A DNA stretch of 58,675 nucleotides from Micromonospora sp. RHAY321 (GCF_023896955.1 NZ_JAMHIW010000025.1:1-58675), one strand, 5' to 3'. Positions 43,198-52,289 are shown, numbered from the stretch's first letter. Notes: generated from the sequence alone by a model not told the origin. Numbers and translations: made by a program.

Positions 43198-43277
43198 TTC
43201 TCATACGGTGTTTTTGGGAGCTACAACCGATTTGTAGCAGGGGACGTCCGTCTGAGGGCGGCGACCCTGTCTGGTAC
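43198..43277 (+). promoter_or_regulatory. Promoter and conserved leader of second beta-helix gene
   Basis: TTCTCATACGGTG at 43198-43210, GCTACAACCGATTTGTAGC at 43220-43238 and GCGACCCTGTCTGGTAC at 43261-43277 repeat the leader of the first gene. Here GCTACA and TGTAGC form a perfect 6-bp inverted repeat, so a hairpin or an operator is possible. Confidence 0.6.
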
Positions 43278-43299
43278 GAGGAGAGGGCAGAGAGCTCCG

Positions 43300-44952
43300 A
43301 TGTCCAACTACCTAACGAACAACGAAGCCTCCGGGCGGGCGACGGCCAAGCGCCGCCGCAAGCTCTGGCTCGCCAGTGGCGTAGCCGGATTGACGGGCGT
43401 GGTCAGTCTCGCGGCGGTGGGCGTCGCGGGCAGCGCCGGTGCGGTGAGCGGCCTGAACTGGAACACCGCCCAGGTCAGCAAGGACGGCGACCAGCGCGGG
43501 GACGAGGGTCGCGAGTGGGAGAAGGACCGGAACGAGGACCGGGACAAGGACCGGGACAAGGACCGGGACAAGGACCGGGACCACGAGCGCGGGAAGGAGG
43601 TGCCCTGCGACACCGACAAGCTGATCCAGGCGATCACGTTCGCCAACAGCAAGAACGGCGGTGTGCTGGAGTTGGCCAAGGGCTGCACCTACAACCTGAC
43701 CCGCAACGAGGACGGCAACGGCCTGCCGGTGATCACCGAGCGGATCACCCTCAAGGGTGAGCACACGACGATCACCCGGGACGCCACGGCCGACTACTTC
43801 CGCATCCTCAACGTGGGCAGCGGTGGCCACCTCACCATCAAGGGCCTGACCATCAAGGGCGGCCAGACCCTCGAGCTGTACAACAGCGTCCAGCCGGCCG
43901 ACGTCTGGGCGGCCTACTCGGACTCCGAGGCGATCGCGGCCCAGGTGAAGGCGGGCGTCCCGCTGAACCAGGCGCTCACCACGCGGCAGGCCAACCCGAA
44001 GGCGGGGCTGAAGGCCGCGCCCAAGGTCACGCCGAAGGCCACGCCGGGCGTCGTGACGCCGCTCGTCGAGGAGCCGGGTGACAACGACGGTGCCGGCATC
44101 CTGGTGCAGCCGGGCGGCTCCGCCGACATCCTGGAGTCCGAGGTCGTCCTCAACCAGTCGGGCGGCAACGGCGGTGGCGTGGCCAACTTCGGTACCACGA
44201 AGATCTGGCACAGCACCGTGGCCCGCAACACCGCCTTCTTCTTCGGTGGCGGCGTCTTCAACGCCGGCGTCCTCAAGGTCGAGGAGTCGAAGATCAAGGA
44301 CAACGTCGCGATCATCGGCGGTGGCGGTATCTCGAACGGCGCCGCGGAGATCTTCACCGATGACATCGACGGCGGGACCGTCGAGCTGAAGAAGAGCGAG
44401 ATCAGCGACAACAAGACGCTGGGCTTCGGCGGTGGCCTCCTCGACATCGAGGGCAACACCACCGCGTACGAGACCAAGTTCGTCTCGAACACCGCGGTCC
44501 TCGCTGGCGGCGGCATCGCCGCGGCGGAGAGCCAGATGAACCTGCACAACGTCACGGTGGAGAAGAACAGCACCGTCGGCGTGGGTGGTGGCCTGGCCAT
44601 CGCCTTCGACAGCGCGGTCACCGTGGAGAAGAGCTCCATCAAGGACAACACCGCCGGGTTCTTCGGCGGCGGGGTCTTCAACGCCGACAGCGTCCTCACG
44701 CTGCGCGACAGCGAGGTCGTCGGTAACCGGGCCGTCGGCCCGATCGGGGTCGGCGGCGGCATCTTCAACATCTTCGGCGAGGTCAACCTGTCGAAGACGA
44801 AGGTCGCCCACAACTTCTCCACCTTCGCTCCGGGCGGTGTCTTCAGCTTCTTCGGAGAGGTGAACGTGGACGACAAGTCCGCGATCACCGCGAACCGTCC
44901 GACGAACTGCCTGGCCATCCCGGGCGGCACCGTCGAGAACTGCTTCGCCTGA
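43300..44952 (+). CDS. Secreted right-handed beta-helix protein, second of a tandem pair
   Basis: The 550-residue paralogue shares the whole layout of the first protein: basic start KRRRKLWLAS, hydrophobic helix, charged spacer, CDTDKLIQAITFAN, the beta-helix repeats (GGGVFNAG, GGGGISNGAAEIF, GGGLLDIEG) and a C-terminal NCLAIPGG...ENCFA. Its charged spacer is a DRDK repeat encoded by a 12-bp tandem repeat. The mid-helix linker is shorter and different in sequence (about 220-250, KAAPKVTPKATPGVV), so the linker evolves freely while the helix is conserved. No catalytic residues are apparent. Confidence 0.82.
   Translation: MSNYLTNNEASGRATAKRRRKLWLASGVAGLTGVVSLAAVGVAGSAGAVSGLNWNTAQVSKDGDQRGDEGREWEKDRNEDRDKDRDKDRDKDRDHERGKEVPCDTDKLIQAITFANSKNGGVLELAKGCTYNLTRNEDGNGLPVITERITLKGEHTTITRDATADYFRILNVGSGGHLTIKGLTIKGGQTLELYNSVQPADVWAAYSDSEAIAAQVKAGVPLNQALTTRQANPKAGLKAAPKVTPKATPGVVTPLVEEPGDNDGAGILVQPGGSADILESEVVLNQSGGNGGGVANFGTTKIWHSTVARNTAFFFGGGVFNAGVLKVEESKIKDNVAIIGGGGISNGAAEIFTDDIDGGTVELKKSEISDNKTLGFGGGLLDIEGNTTAYETKFVSNTAVLAGGGIAAAESQMNLHNVTVEKNSTVGVGGGLAIAFDSAVTVEKSSIKDNTAGFFGGGVFNADSVLTLRDSEVVGNRAVGPIGVGGGIFNIFGEVNLSKTKVAHNFSTFAPGGVFSFFGEVNVDDKSAITANRPTNCLAIPGGTVENCFA
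43537..43582 (+). repeat. 12-bp tandem repeat encoding DRDK
   Basis: The unit GACCGGGACAAG is present 3.8 times in phase with the reading frame at codon 80 onwards. It makes the charged spacer between membrane helix and beta-helix domain. Slippage here could change spacer length between strains. Confidence 0.85.
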
Positions 44953-45005
44953 TCACCCTCGGGTGACGTGCGGCCGGTGACGGCGGCACGACGGCCAGCA
45001 GAGGC

Positions 45006-45046
45006 GAACCGGCCCCCTTCCGCAGCGCGCGGAAGGGGGCCGGTTC
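45006..45046. terminator. Bidirectional terminator between convergent genes
   Basis: GAACCGGCCCCCTTCCG at 45006-45022 pairs perfectly over 17 bp with CGGAAGGGGGCCGGTTC at 45030-45046 around a 7-base loop. Confidence 0.8.
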
Positions 45047-45059
45047 ACGTCCGTTCCGT

Positions 45060-48000
45060 TCACTTCTGCACGAAGACCGCCACGCTGCGCGCCGGGACGG
45101 TGAAGGTGCCGGCCGCCCGGTCGAACGACGCCGTACGGAGCACCGGGTCGGCCGAGTTGACCAGCTCCGGGTGCAGTGCCACGTCCGCCCCGCGCAGACC
45201 GGTCAGGGTCTGCTTCGCCGCCGCCGGGGTGCTGTTGAAGACCACGGTGACCGACGTCCACGGGCCACCCAGCCCGCGGGCGTCCAGCGTCATCGTCAGC
45301 ACACCCGGCGTCTCCGTCGCACCCGAGAGCGGGAACGCGACCCGCTGCTGCACCTGCGCGGCGGTGCTCAGCCCGAACACCGGCGAGGACGCCCGGATGC
45401 GCAGCAGTTCGGCGTACCGGGCGTTGGTGGTGTCGATGGCCGCGCAGTCCGGCACCAGCGCCCGGTCAGCCAGCAGCGGCTTCGCGTACGACCACTTGTC
45501 CTGGTTGTCCTGCGCCGGCGGCAGGCCGGCGCCGAACCCGTTGCCGCTGGCGCAGTCCCAGCGGATCTGGTTGAACCAGTCACCGGAGTTGTACGAGTTG
45601 CGGTCCAGCGACTTCGACCGCAGCCGCTCGGTGCCGGTGGTGACGAAACCGGTGCCCTGCCCCAGCACCACCGTGCCCAGCGCCAGCACCTGCATCCGGG
45701 AGCGGTCGGCCGCCGCGGTGGCCTGCGGCAGCTTGTACGCCAACGCGTCGTACAGGATCTCGTTGTCGTGCGCGTCGACGTAGGTGACGGCCTCCCCCGG
45801 TGCGGCCGTGTAGCCGGCCGGAGAGCCGTTGTAGTCCACCTGCGCGCCGGTGACCTGCCGTCCGGAGGAGTCGGTGAACCGGTACCCGCGCAGGTTGCCG
45901 GTGAGCCCCACCTTGATCAGGTCGTGGGCGTGCAGCAGCCGGGCCTTCTGTTCGGCCGTCGACCCGTTCACAGGGTCACCGTTGGGGTCGGTGTAGAGCC
46001 CGGAGGCGAAGCCCTGGACGCGCGGGTTGGCGTCGAACGGGCCGCCGCCGCGCACCGCGTCGCGCAGCCGGTCGTTGAAGGTGCCGATGCCGGTGCCGGC
46101 CATGTTGGCCTGGGTGGCCTGCACGAACCGGGCGTCGTTGGCGACCTCGCCGAAGTTCCAGCCCTCGCCGTACAGCAGGATCGCCTTGCCGTCGACGCCG
46201 TCGCGGGCCACGGTCAGCTTGTCCAGCGCCGCACGCACGGCCAGGATGTTCGCCTTCGGGTGGTGACCCATCAGGTCGAACCGGAAGCCGTCCACCTTGT
46301 ACTGCCTGGCCCAGGTGACCAGCGAGTCGACGACCAGCTTGCCCATCATGGCGTGCTCGGGAGCGGTGTTGGCGCAGCAGGTGGAGTTGGCGACGGTGCC
46401 GTCCTCCAGCAGCCGGTGGTAGTAGCCGGGCACCACCTGGTCGAGCACCGACTTCGCGTCGGTGCCGGCCGCCGACGTGTGGTTGTAGACCACGTCCATG
46501 ACGACCCGCAGGCCGGCGTCGTTCACCCCGGCGACCATCTGCCGGAACTCGGTGGTCCGCGCCGCGCCGGCCGGGTCGACCGCGTAGCCGCCCTCCGGCG
46601 CCGTGTAGTGCAACGGGTCGTAGCCCCAGTTGTAGCCATCGGCCTCGGCGACCGCCGCCACGCATTTCTGCTGCTCCTCGGAATCCGGCGGCAGCGCCGC
46701 CAGGTCGCAGGCCGGCTGGCGCTGGTCGGCCCGCTTCTCGGGGATGGTGGCGAAGTCGAACGCCGGCAGCAGGTGCAGGTGGGTGACGCCGGCCTCGCCG
46801 AGCTGCCGCAGGTGTGTCATGCCGGCGGTCTTCGGGTCGGTGAAGGCGAGGTAGGTCCCCCGCCGTCGCGCCGGCACGGTGTCGTCGGCGATGGAGAAGT
46901 CCCGCACCGACAGCTCGGAGACCTGCGCCTTCGCCGCCGGCACCGCCGCCGGCTTGCGCAGCGTCCGCCAGCCCGCCGGTGCCAGCGACGGGTCGTTCAG
47001 GTCGACCAGTTGGCTGTGCGTGGAGTCCGCCGCCAGGGCCACCGAGTACGGGTCGGTCACCGAGGCGGTGACCATCCGCTGCGCCGCCGGCTGCCACGCC
47101 CGCACCTCGTACCGGTAGTACTTCCCGGTCCAGGCGTGGCTGCCGCGCGCCGACCAGACCCCGGTGCGGTCGTCGCGGCGCATCGGCACCGTCGTCGGCT
47201 GCGCGGTGGGCGAGTCGAACAGTTGCAACGCCACCGTCCGGGCGGTCGGCGCCCACACCGCCAGGCTCGGCGTGCGGCCGGTGAACGTCGGCCCGAGGGT
47301 GGCGTCGGCGGCGCGGGCGTACACGTCGTCGAGCACACCGGGGATCTGCACGCCGGTCGCCGCGAGCAGCGCGCCCTCGGCGTCGCGTTCGGTGACCAGC
47401 AGCTGCCCGCGCAACGCCGCCGGCACCTTGGCCAGGTCCGCCCGCTCCAGCGTGAAGCTGCGGTACGACCACAGGTGCGGGAATGCCGTCCGCTGGGCCT
47501 CGGTGAGCCCGTTGCGCTGCGCCCGCAACGGCAACGTGGTGTACGTCCCGGTCAGCTCCCCGTCGGCCACGGTGACCCCACCGTTCGGCGCGGCGACCAG
47601 CGCGTACGTCCTGCCGTCGGTCAGCCCGGTCTGCCACGCCACGGTGGACCGGTCGATCCAGTGCGCCTTCTGCTTGCCGATGTCGGTGTCCCGGCCGGCG
47701 CCGGTGGTGGTGGTCGGCAGCAGCCGGCCCGGGGTGGCGGCCAACAGCCACACCTCCCGGCCCGCGCTGGCGAAGTCAAGCCGCTGGTCGTCCGGCAGGT
47801 CCTTGGCGTCGCCGTTGTGGATGATGTAGTTCAGCCCGGTGGCCCCGGCCGCCAGCGGCACCCGGAACACCGCACCGAACGCGTCGGTGGAGGTGGGCTT
47901 GAACGGCGCCGACCACTCCGTCGGGTTCGCCGCGCCGTCCCACAGGTGCAGGCCCCAGCCGTCGTAGTTGCCGTCGGCCCGCCGGTAGTGGATCACCGCG

Positions 48001-50561
48001 GTGCCCTCCTCGACCGGCGGTGCCGGCTCACCGGTGGCTGCCTGGCGGGTCGGGTAGACCGCCGGGTCGCCCTGCTTGAGCCAGACCTCGCCGGTGGACG
48101 TGACGTCGATGCTGCGGTCCGCGCCGACGTCCTTGGTGCCGTTCCTGTCGACCACCACGAAGCCCACCGACCTCGCGCCCGGCTTGAGCTTCACCCAGGC
48201 GAACCGGCCGTACGAGTCCTCCCCGGCGAACGGCTGTCCCTTGGGCCACTCGGTGACGTACGCCGGGTCGATGTCACCCCAGGCGTACAGCCCCCAGTCG
48301 TCGTACCCACCGGCGGGGCGCTGGTAGTGCACGACCGCCCACTCCCGGGACCCGCCCTGCGCCGGAGTGCCCACGATCGCGGTGGACCGGGCGGTCGCGG
48401 TGCGGCCCCGCCCGTCGCGGACCACCGCCTTGTACTCCACCGGCGTCCCGCCGGCCAGCCCGGTCAGGTCGTGCTGCACCGTGTACGGCGCGTGGTCGGC
48501 GCTGCCCAGCAGCGTCCACCGACCGCCGGCGACCCGGGCCGCGACCGTGACGGTGGCCAGCGGATCCCCGGTGACCTGGGCGGTGACCGCCGCCCGGGTG
48601 GCCACCAGCGCGTCGGGGGCGGGGCTGGTGATCCGGACGGTCGGCGTGCCGGCCGGCCGGGCGATGGGCGTACCCGCCCGCTGCACCACCGCCGACAGCG
48701 GCGGCACGGTCAGGGTCAGCCTGCCGTCAGCGCCCGCGTTCGCGGCGCCGGACGATCCGTAGATGCCGGTGAACGTGGCGCCGGCCGACCAGGTGTCCAC
48801 GGTGACAGTCTGCGCGGTGTCGGCGTTGTTCACCGCCACGACGTACTCCGTGCGATCGGAGGCGGCGACCCGGGAGGCGGCGAAGACGCCCGGCCCGTCG
48901 GCGGCGTACCGGGTGACCTGCACGCCGTCGCGCAACCCGGGGTGCGCCTGGCGCAGCCGGCCCAGCTCGGCGATGGTCCGGTACAGCGGGTGGGCCGGGT
49001 CGAACTGGTCACTGGCGTGGGTGCGGTCGGTGCCGAGCAGGTCGTCGTCGAGGTAGTCGGGGACCTTCGACGCGAACATGTCCTGCCGGGCGTCCTTGTC
49101 CCCACCGGGGCCGGTGAAACCCTGCTCGTCGCCGGAGTAGACCACCGGCTGGCCACGGGTCAGGAACATCAACTGGTGGGCGAGCTGGTCGCGGCGCAGG
49201 TGACTTGCCGGGTCGGTGCCGCCGCCGGCGATGAACGAGCCGATCCGCCCCATGTCGTGGTTGCCGAGGAAGGTGGTCAGCCGGCCGGCGTCGGTGTCCC
49301 GGGCGGCGTAGAGGTCGTCGCGGGCGTACACGTCGGCCAGCGCCTTCGCCGAACCGGCGCCGGCGGTGTAACCGCGCGCGGCCTCCTGGAAGGCGAAGTC
49401 CAGGGTGGCCGGCAGGCCACCCTGCCGGACGTAGCTGGAACTGACCTCCGGGTCGGCGCTGTACACCTCGCCGAACATGAAGAAGTCCTTCTTGCCGGCC
49501 TTCTCGGCGGCCCGCTCGATGCCCCGGCTGAACTGCGGCCAGAAGTCCATGTTGACGTGCTTGACGGTGTCCAGCCGGAACCCGTCGACACCGGTGCTGC
49601 CGATCCAGTCCCCGTACGCCCTGGTCAGGCCCTGGACCACCTCGGGGCGCTCGGTCCACAGGTCGTCGAGGCCGAAGAAGTCGCCGTACTCGCTGTTCTC
49701 ACCGGCGAAGGTGGAGTCGCCCCGGTTGTGGTACATGGTGGCGTCGTTCAGCCAGGCCGGGACCTTGACCGTGGCGTCCTTCGGCTCGTCGAACATCGGG
49801 GTGTAGGGGAACGAGCCCTGGTTCACCGGCGGGAAGGCGCGGCTGCCGTCGGCGTAGTTGCGGTCCTCGAACGCCCGCCCCTGCGCGTCGGTGTACGGCG
49901 AGGTGGCCTTGTCCACGTAGGCGTACGTGTCCTCGGCGTACTTGATGACGTCGGCGGTGTGGTTGACGATCACGTCGAGGTAGATCTTGACGCCGCGCTG
50001 GTGGGCGAGCTTGACCAGCCGCTTCATCTCCTCGTTCGTGCCGAAGTGCGGGTCCACCTGCGTGAAGTCCGTGATCCAGTAGCCGTGGTAGCCCGCCGAG
50101 ATGTCGGCCCCCGCGCCCTGCACCGGCCGGTTCTTGAAGATCGGGGCGAGCCAGATGGCCGTGGTGCCCATCCCCTGGATGTAGTCCAGCTTGTCGATGA
50201 CGCCCTTGAGATCGCCGCCGTGGTAGAAGCCCTTGTCCGTCGGGTCGAGCCCGGTACGCAGCCGGTCACCGGCGAGGCCGCCCCGGTCGTTGCGCGGGTC
50301 GCCGTTGGCGAACCGGTCCGGCAGGACGAAGTAGAACTGCTCGGCGCGGGCGGTGTCGCCGCCGGCCTTCAGCAGCGCCTCGGCGGTGGGCTCGTCGTTC
50401 CACTGCGCCGCGCCGGCGGTCGCCAACGGGTCGGTGCCAGACGGGCGGGGGGCCGCCGCGGCGTCCGCCTGGTGCACGGCGACCGGAGTGCCGACGAGCG
50501 TGAGAGTGAGCAGGGAGACGAGGGCCAGCAGGGCGGTGCGCGGTATCGGCGGGGGTTTCAT
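45060..50561 (-). CDS. Secreted bifunctional alpha-amylase/pullulanase
   Basis: The 1833-residue enzyme degrades starch and branched alpha-glucans. A signal peptide covers about 1-35. An alpha-amylase (GH13) catalytic domain follows, with VIVNHTADV, GFRLDTVKH (nucleophile Asp331), FGEVYS and FLGNHD. Next are an Ig-like domain and two CBM41 starch-binding modules (VVHYQRPAGGYDDWGLYAW and VIHYRRADGNYDGWGLHLW). Then comes a pullulanase module with YNWGYDP, VVMDVVYNHTS, GFRFDLMGHH (Asp1429), GEGWNFGE (Glu1466) and VDAHDN. Both active sites look complete. ATG 50561 has AGAGGAAGG upstream; an earlier ATG at 50621 is in the promoter. It is transcribed alone from a good promoter overlapped by an operator. 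Confidence 0.95.
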   Translation of the reverse strand: MKPPPIPRTALLALVSLLTLTLVGTPVAVHQADAAAAPRPSGTDPLATAGAAQWNDEPTAEALLKAGGDTARAEQFYFVLPDRFANGDPRNDRGGLAGDRLRTGLDPTDKGFYHGGDLKGVIDKLDYIQGMGTTAIWLAPIFKNRPVQGAGADISAGYHGYWITDFTQVDPHFGTNEEMKRLVKLAHQRGVKIYLDVIVNHTADVIKYAEDTYAYVDKATSPYTDAQGRAFEDRNYADGSRAFPPVNQGSFPYTPMFDEPKDATVKVPAWLNDATMYHNRGDSTFAGENSEYGDFFGLDDLWTERPEVVQGLTRAYGDWIGSTGVDGFRLDTVKHVNMDFWPQFSRGIERAAEKAGKKDFFMFGEVYSADPEVSSSYVRQGGLPATLDFAFQEAARGYTAGAGSAKALADVYARDDLYAARDTDAGRLTTFLGNHDMGRIGSFIAGGGTDPASHLRRDQLAHQLMFLTRGQPVVYSGDEQGFTGPGGDKDARQDMFASKVPDYLDDDLLGTDRTHASDQFDPAHPLYRTIAELGRLRQAHPGLRDGVQVTRYAADGPGVFAASRVAASDRTEYVVAVNNADTAQTVTVDTWSAGATFTGIYGSSGAANAGADGRLTLTVPPLSAVVQRAGTPIARPAGTPTVRITSPAPDALVATRAAVTAQVTGDPLATVTVAARVAGGRWTLLGSADHAPYTVQHDLTGLAGGTPVEYKAVVRDGRGRTATARSTAIVGTPAQGGSREWAVVHYQRPAGGYDDWGLYAWGDIDPAYVTEWPKGQPFAGEDSYGRFAWVKLKPGARSVGFVVVDRNGTKDVGADRSIDVTSTGEVWLKQGDPAVYPTRQAATGEPAPPVEEGTAVIHYRRADGNYDGWGLHLWDGAANPTEWSAPFKPTSTDAFGAVFRVPLAAGATGLNYIIHNGDAKDLPDDQRLDFASAGREVWLLAATPGRLLPTTTTGAGRDTDIGKQKAHWIDRSTVAWQTGLTDGRTYALVAAPNGGVTVADGELTGTYTTLPLRAQRNGLTEAQRTAFPHLWSYRSFTLERADLAKVPAALRGQLLVTERDAEGALLAATGVQIPGVLDDVYARAADATLGPTFTGRTPSLAVWAPTARTVALQLFDSPTAQPTTVPMRRDDRTGVWSARGSHAWTGKYYRYEVRAWQPAAQRMVTASVTDPYSVALAADSTHSQLVDLNDPSLAPAGWRTLRKPAAVPAAKAQVSELSVRDFSIADDTVPARRRGTYLAFTDPKTAGMTHLRQLGEAGVTHLHLLPAFDFATIPEKRADQRQPACDLAALPPDSEEQQKCVAAVAEADGYNWGYDPLHYTAPEGGYAVDPAGAARTTEFRQMVAGVNDAGLRVVMDVVYNHTSAAGTDAKSVLDQVVPGYYHRLLEDGTVANSTCCANTAPEHAMMGKLVVDSLVTWARQYKVDGFRFDLMGHHPKANILAVRAALDKLTVARDGVDGKAILLYGEGWNFGEVANDARFVQATQANMAGTGIGTFNDRLRDAVRGGGPFDANPRVQGFASGLYTDPNGDPVNGSTAEQKARLLHAHDLIKVGLTGNLRGYRFTDSSGRQVTGAQVDYNGSPAGYTAAPGEAVTYVDAHDNEILYDALAYKLPQATAAADRSRMQVLALGTVVLGQGTGFVTTGTERLRSKSLDRNSYNSGDWFNQIRWDCASGNGFGAGLPPAQDNQDKWSYAKPLLADRALVPDCAAIDTTNARYAELLRIRASSPVFGLSTAAQVQQRVAFPLSGATETPGVLTMTLDARGLGGPWTSVTVVFNSTPAAAKQTLTGLRGADVALHPELVNSADPVLRTASFDRAAGTFTVPARSVAVFVQK

Positions 50562-50592
50562 CGACGCCTTCCTCTGGTCGCGGATTGGCCGC

Positions 50593-50630
50593 ACGCTAAC
50601 CCTTGCCGAAACATTCTGCAATACCTTGCA
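50593..50630 (-). promoter_or_regulatory. Promoter and TTGCA-type operator of amylopullulanase gene
   Basis: On the minus strand, TTGCAG (50616-50621) and TAGCGT (50593-50598) make -35 and -10 with a 17-base spacer. TGCAATACCTTGCA at 50617-50630 is an inverted repeat (TGCAA/TTGCA) covering the -35. LacI-family maltose regulators of actinomycetes bind similar TTGCA-type sites (from memory). Repression in the absence of maltose or starch products is the natural inference. Confidence 0.65.
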
Positions 50631-50693
50631 AACATGGTGGCAACAAAGCAGCTTCCTTGCGAAAGCATGCGCCTCACCTGGTGACCGTCCCGA

Positions 50694-51380
50694 TCAGAAC
50701 CCCGTGCAGCGCACCCCGTCGACCGTGCACCCCTGCGGACGGGTCGACGCCCTCTCCACGTGGAACCGCAGCGCCGCCGAGCCACCCGCCGGCACGTCCA
50801 CCCCACTGACATACGTGAAGCCGCCACCGTCGGCAGGCCGCACCGTCCCCTGTGGCACACCCTCCACCCAGGTGGTCACCAGCCGCCCGCCCGAGAAATC
50901 CAGCCGCACCGTCCAACCCCGGGCCCCGCCGGACGCGTTGACGATCAGCACCTCGCCGATGAAACCCCCGTCGAAGCTCTGCACGACCCGGTACCGACCA
51001 CTCATCCCCGTCGGAGGCTCCGGCGCCCGCGTCGGCGGCCGCGACGACGTCGGCCCGGCAGCCGGCGTTCGCGACCCGGCCGCGACGCTCGACGGCAGCC
51101 CGCTCGCGCGCGGCGACAGCCCGGGCAGCAACGGCGGCGCCGACGACCTCGGCGACGCCGGCGTCGAGACAGTCGGCGGGACCGGCGCCTGCGGCAGCGG
51201 CACCGCCGACGGCAGCGCCGATGCGCCCTCCGGCGCGGGACTACGCCCCCGGTACGCACCCAGAGCCACGAAGAGCAGCACGACCATCACGACGACGCCG
51301 GCGCACACCACGATCCAGGGCGACGACGTGATGGCGATCGGACCGCGAGACTGGCGCGCGGCGCGACGCATGCCGGACAT
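50694..51380 (-). CDS. Membrane-anchored CBM2-like protein, first of two
   Basis: The 228-residue protein has one transmembrane helix (about 22-43, SPWIVVCAGVVVMVVLLFVAL), a long Pro/Ser/Ala-rich spacer (about 50-125) and a C-terminal carbohydrate-binding-like domain. The latter reads YRVVQSFDGGFIGEVLIVNAS, RGWTVRLDFSGGR and ends GCTVDGVRC. The aromatic residues that CBM2 uses for cellulose (WxxGF, GWt) are only partly kept, so sugar binding is not certain. It lacks any enzyme domain. The next gene encodes a same-length relative. Confidence 0.78.
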   Translation of the reverse strand: MSGMRRAARQSRGPIAITSSPWIVVCAGVVVMVVLLFVALGAYRGRSPAPEGASALPSAVPLPQAPVPPTVSTPASPRSSAPPLLPGLSPRASGLPSSVAAGSRTPAAGPTSSRPPTRAPEPPTGMSGRYRVVQSFDGGFIGEVLIVNASGGARGWTVRLDFSGGRLVTTWVEGVPQGTVRPADGGGFTYVSGVDVPAGGSAALRFHVERASTRPQGCTVDGVRCTGF

Positions 51381-51466
51381 GGACCTCCCTCAGCGGGCCG
51401 TCCGAGCAGCGTAGCGACCAGCGCCCGGAAGCGCCGCCGACACACACACCGCCCCGGGCCACACGC

Positions 51467-52153
51467 TCAACCCACCTGGCAGTCGACCCCGTTGATCGTG
51501 CACCGCACCGGCCGCTCCGCCGACTCGCCCCAGCCCACCCGCAACCGCAACGTCCGAGAGTCACCCTGGTCCAGCGAACGGGTGCCCTGCAGCACGAACT
51601 CACCGTTTCCACGCGACCACACCGAGACCCCCGAGTCGTCACCGACGCGCAGGGCACGGATGTCCTCGTCGAACGTCAACTCCACCCGCCACTGGACCGA
51701 CTGCCCCGACGTGTTGCTGATCGACAGCACCGCCGCGGTCCCGTCCCAGCCATCCGTACCGACCTGGTACCGGGCGGCGACCGGGTCACCCGCCGGTCCC
51801 AGCGGCACCGCCGGCGGCGCGGAAGAACTCGTCCGCGCGGGAGCCGGCGAGCCGGTGGTCGGCCGCGGCGACGGCGTCCGGCTGCTGCGCGACGGCCGCG
51901 GCGAGGCCGAGCGCCGCTCCGCGCCGGGGGTCGGCGTCGCGCTCGGCGACACGACCGCCGGCGCCGTCGGCAGGAACACCGGCGGCGCGGCCGCCGGCAT
52001 GCCCTCCCGCTCCCGGGTACGGAACGACAGCAGCGCGACCACCAGCAGCACCACCAGCACGCACACGCCGAGCAACACCACGATCCACGGCACCGAAGCC
52101 AGCACCCGCGTCGCGGTAGGCGCACCTGCCGCGCCGTCCGGCCGCACCGCCAT
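51467..52153 (-). CDS. Membrane-anchored CBM2-like protein, second of two
   Basis: It also has 228 residues: one helix (about 21-43, PWIVVLLGVCVLVVLLVVALL), a Ser/Pro/Thr/Arg-rich spacer and a C-terminal domain with YQVGTDGWDGTAAVLSISNTS, WRVELTFDEDI and ending RCTINGVDC. The closing motif CT(V/I)(D/N)GV(R/D)C is shared with the neighbour, so the two are diverged paralogues of CBM2-like domains. ATG 52153 has GGGGAGA upstream. It may anchor the cell to polysaccharide or sense the wall; this is inference. Confidence 0.78.
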   Translation of the reverse strand: MAVRPDGAAGAPTATRVLASVPWIVVLLGVCVLVVLLVVALLSFRTREREGMPAAAPPVFLPTAPAVVSPSATPTPGAERRSASPRPSRSSRTPSPRPTTGSPAPARTSSSAPPAVPLGPAGDPVAARYQVGTDGWDGTAAVLSISNTSGQSVQWRVELTFDEDIRALRVGDDSGVSVWSRGNGEFVLQGTRSLDQGDSRTLRLRVGWGESAERPVRCTINGVDCQVG

Positions 52154-52289
52154 CAGGTCTCCCCTCGTCCCCCCGCCGACGCGCCAGCGTAGCCAGCACC
52201 GGCCAGAACGGAAATCGGGCGGGTACGGATCGGGCCGACCGGCCGGCCCGGACCGGAAAACGGCCCGCCCGCGCGGACGGTCCCGCCGG

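Noticed and set aside
45171..50684. 1837-codon plus-strand open frame
   Set aside because: It is exactly antisense to the amylopullulanase gene with its complete motifs. The length only reflects G+C-rich third positions.
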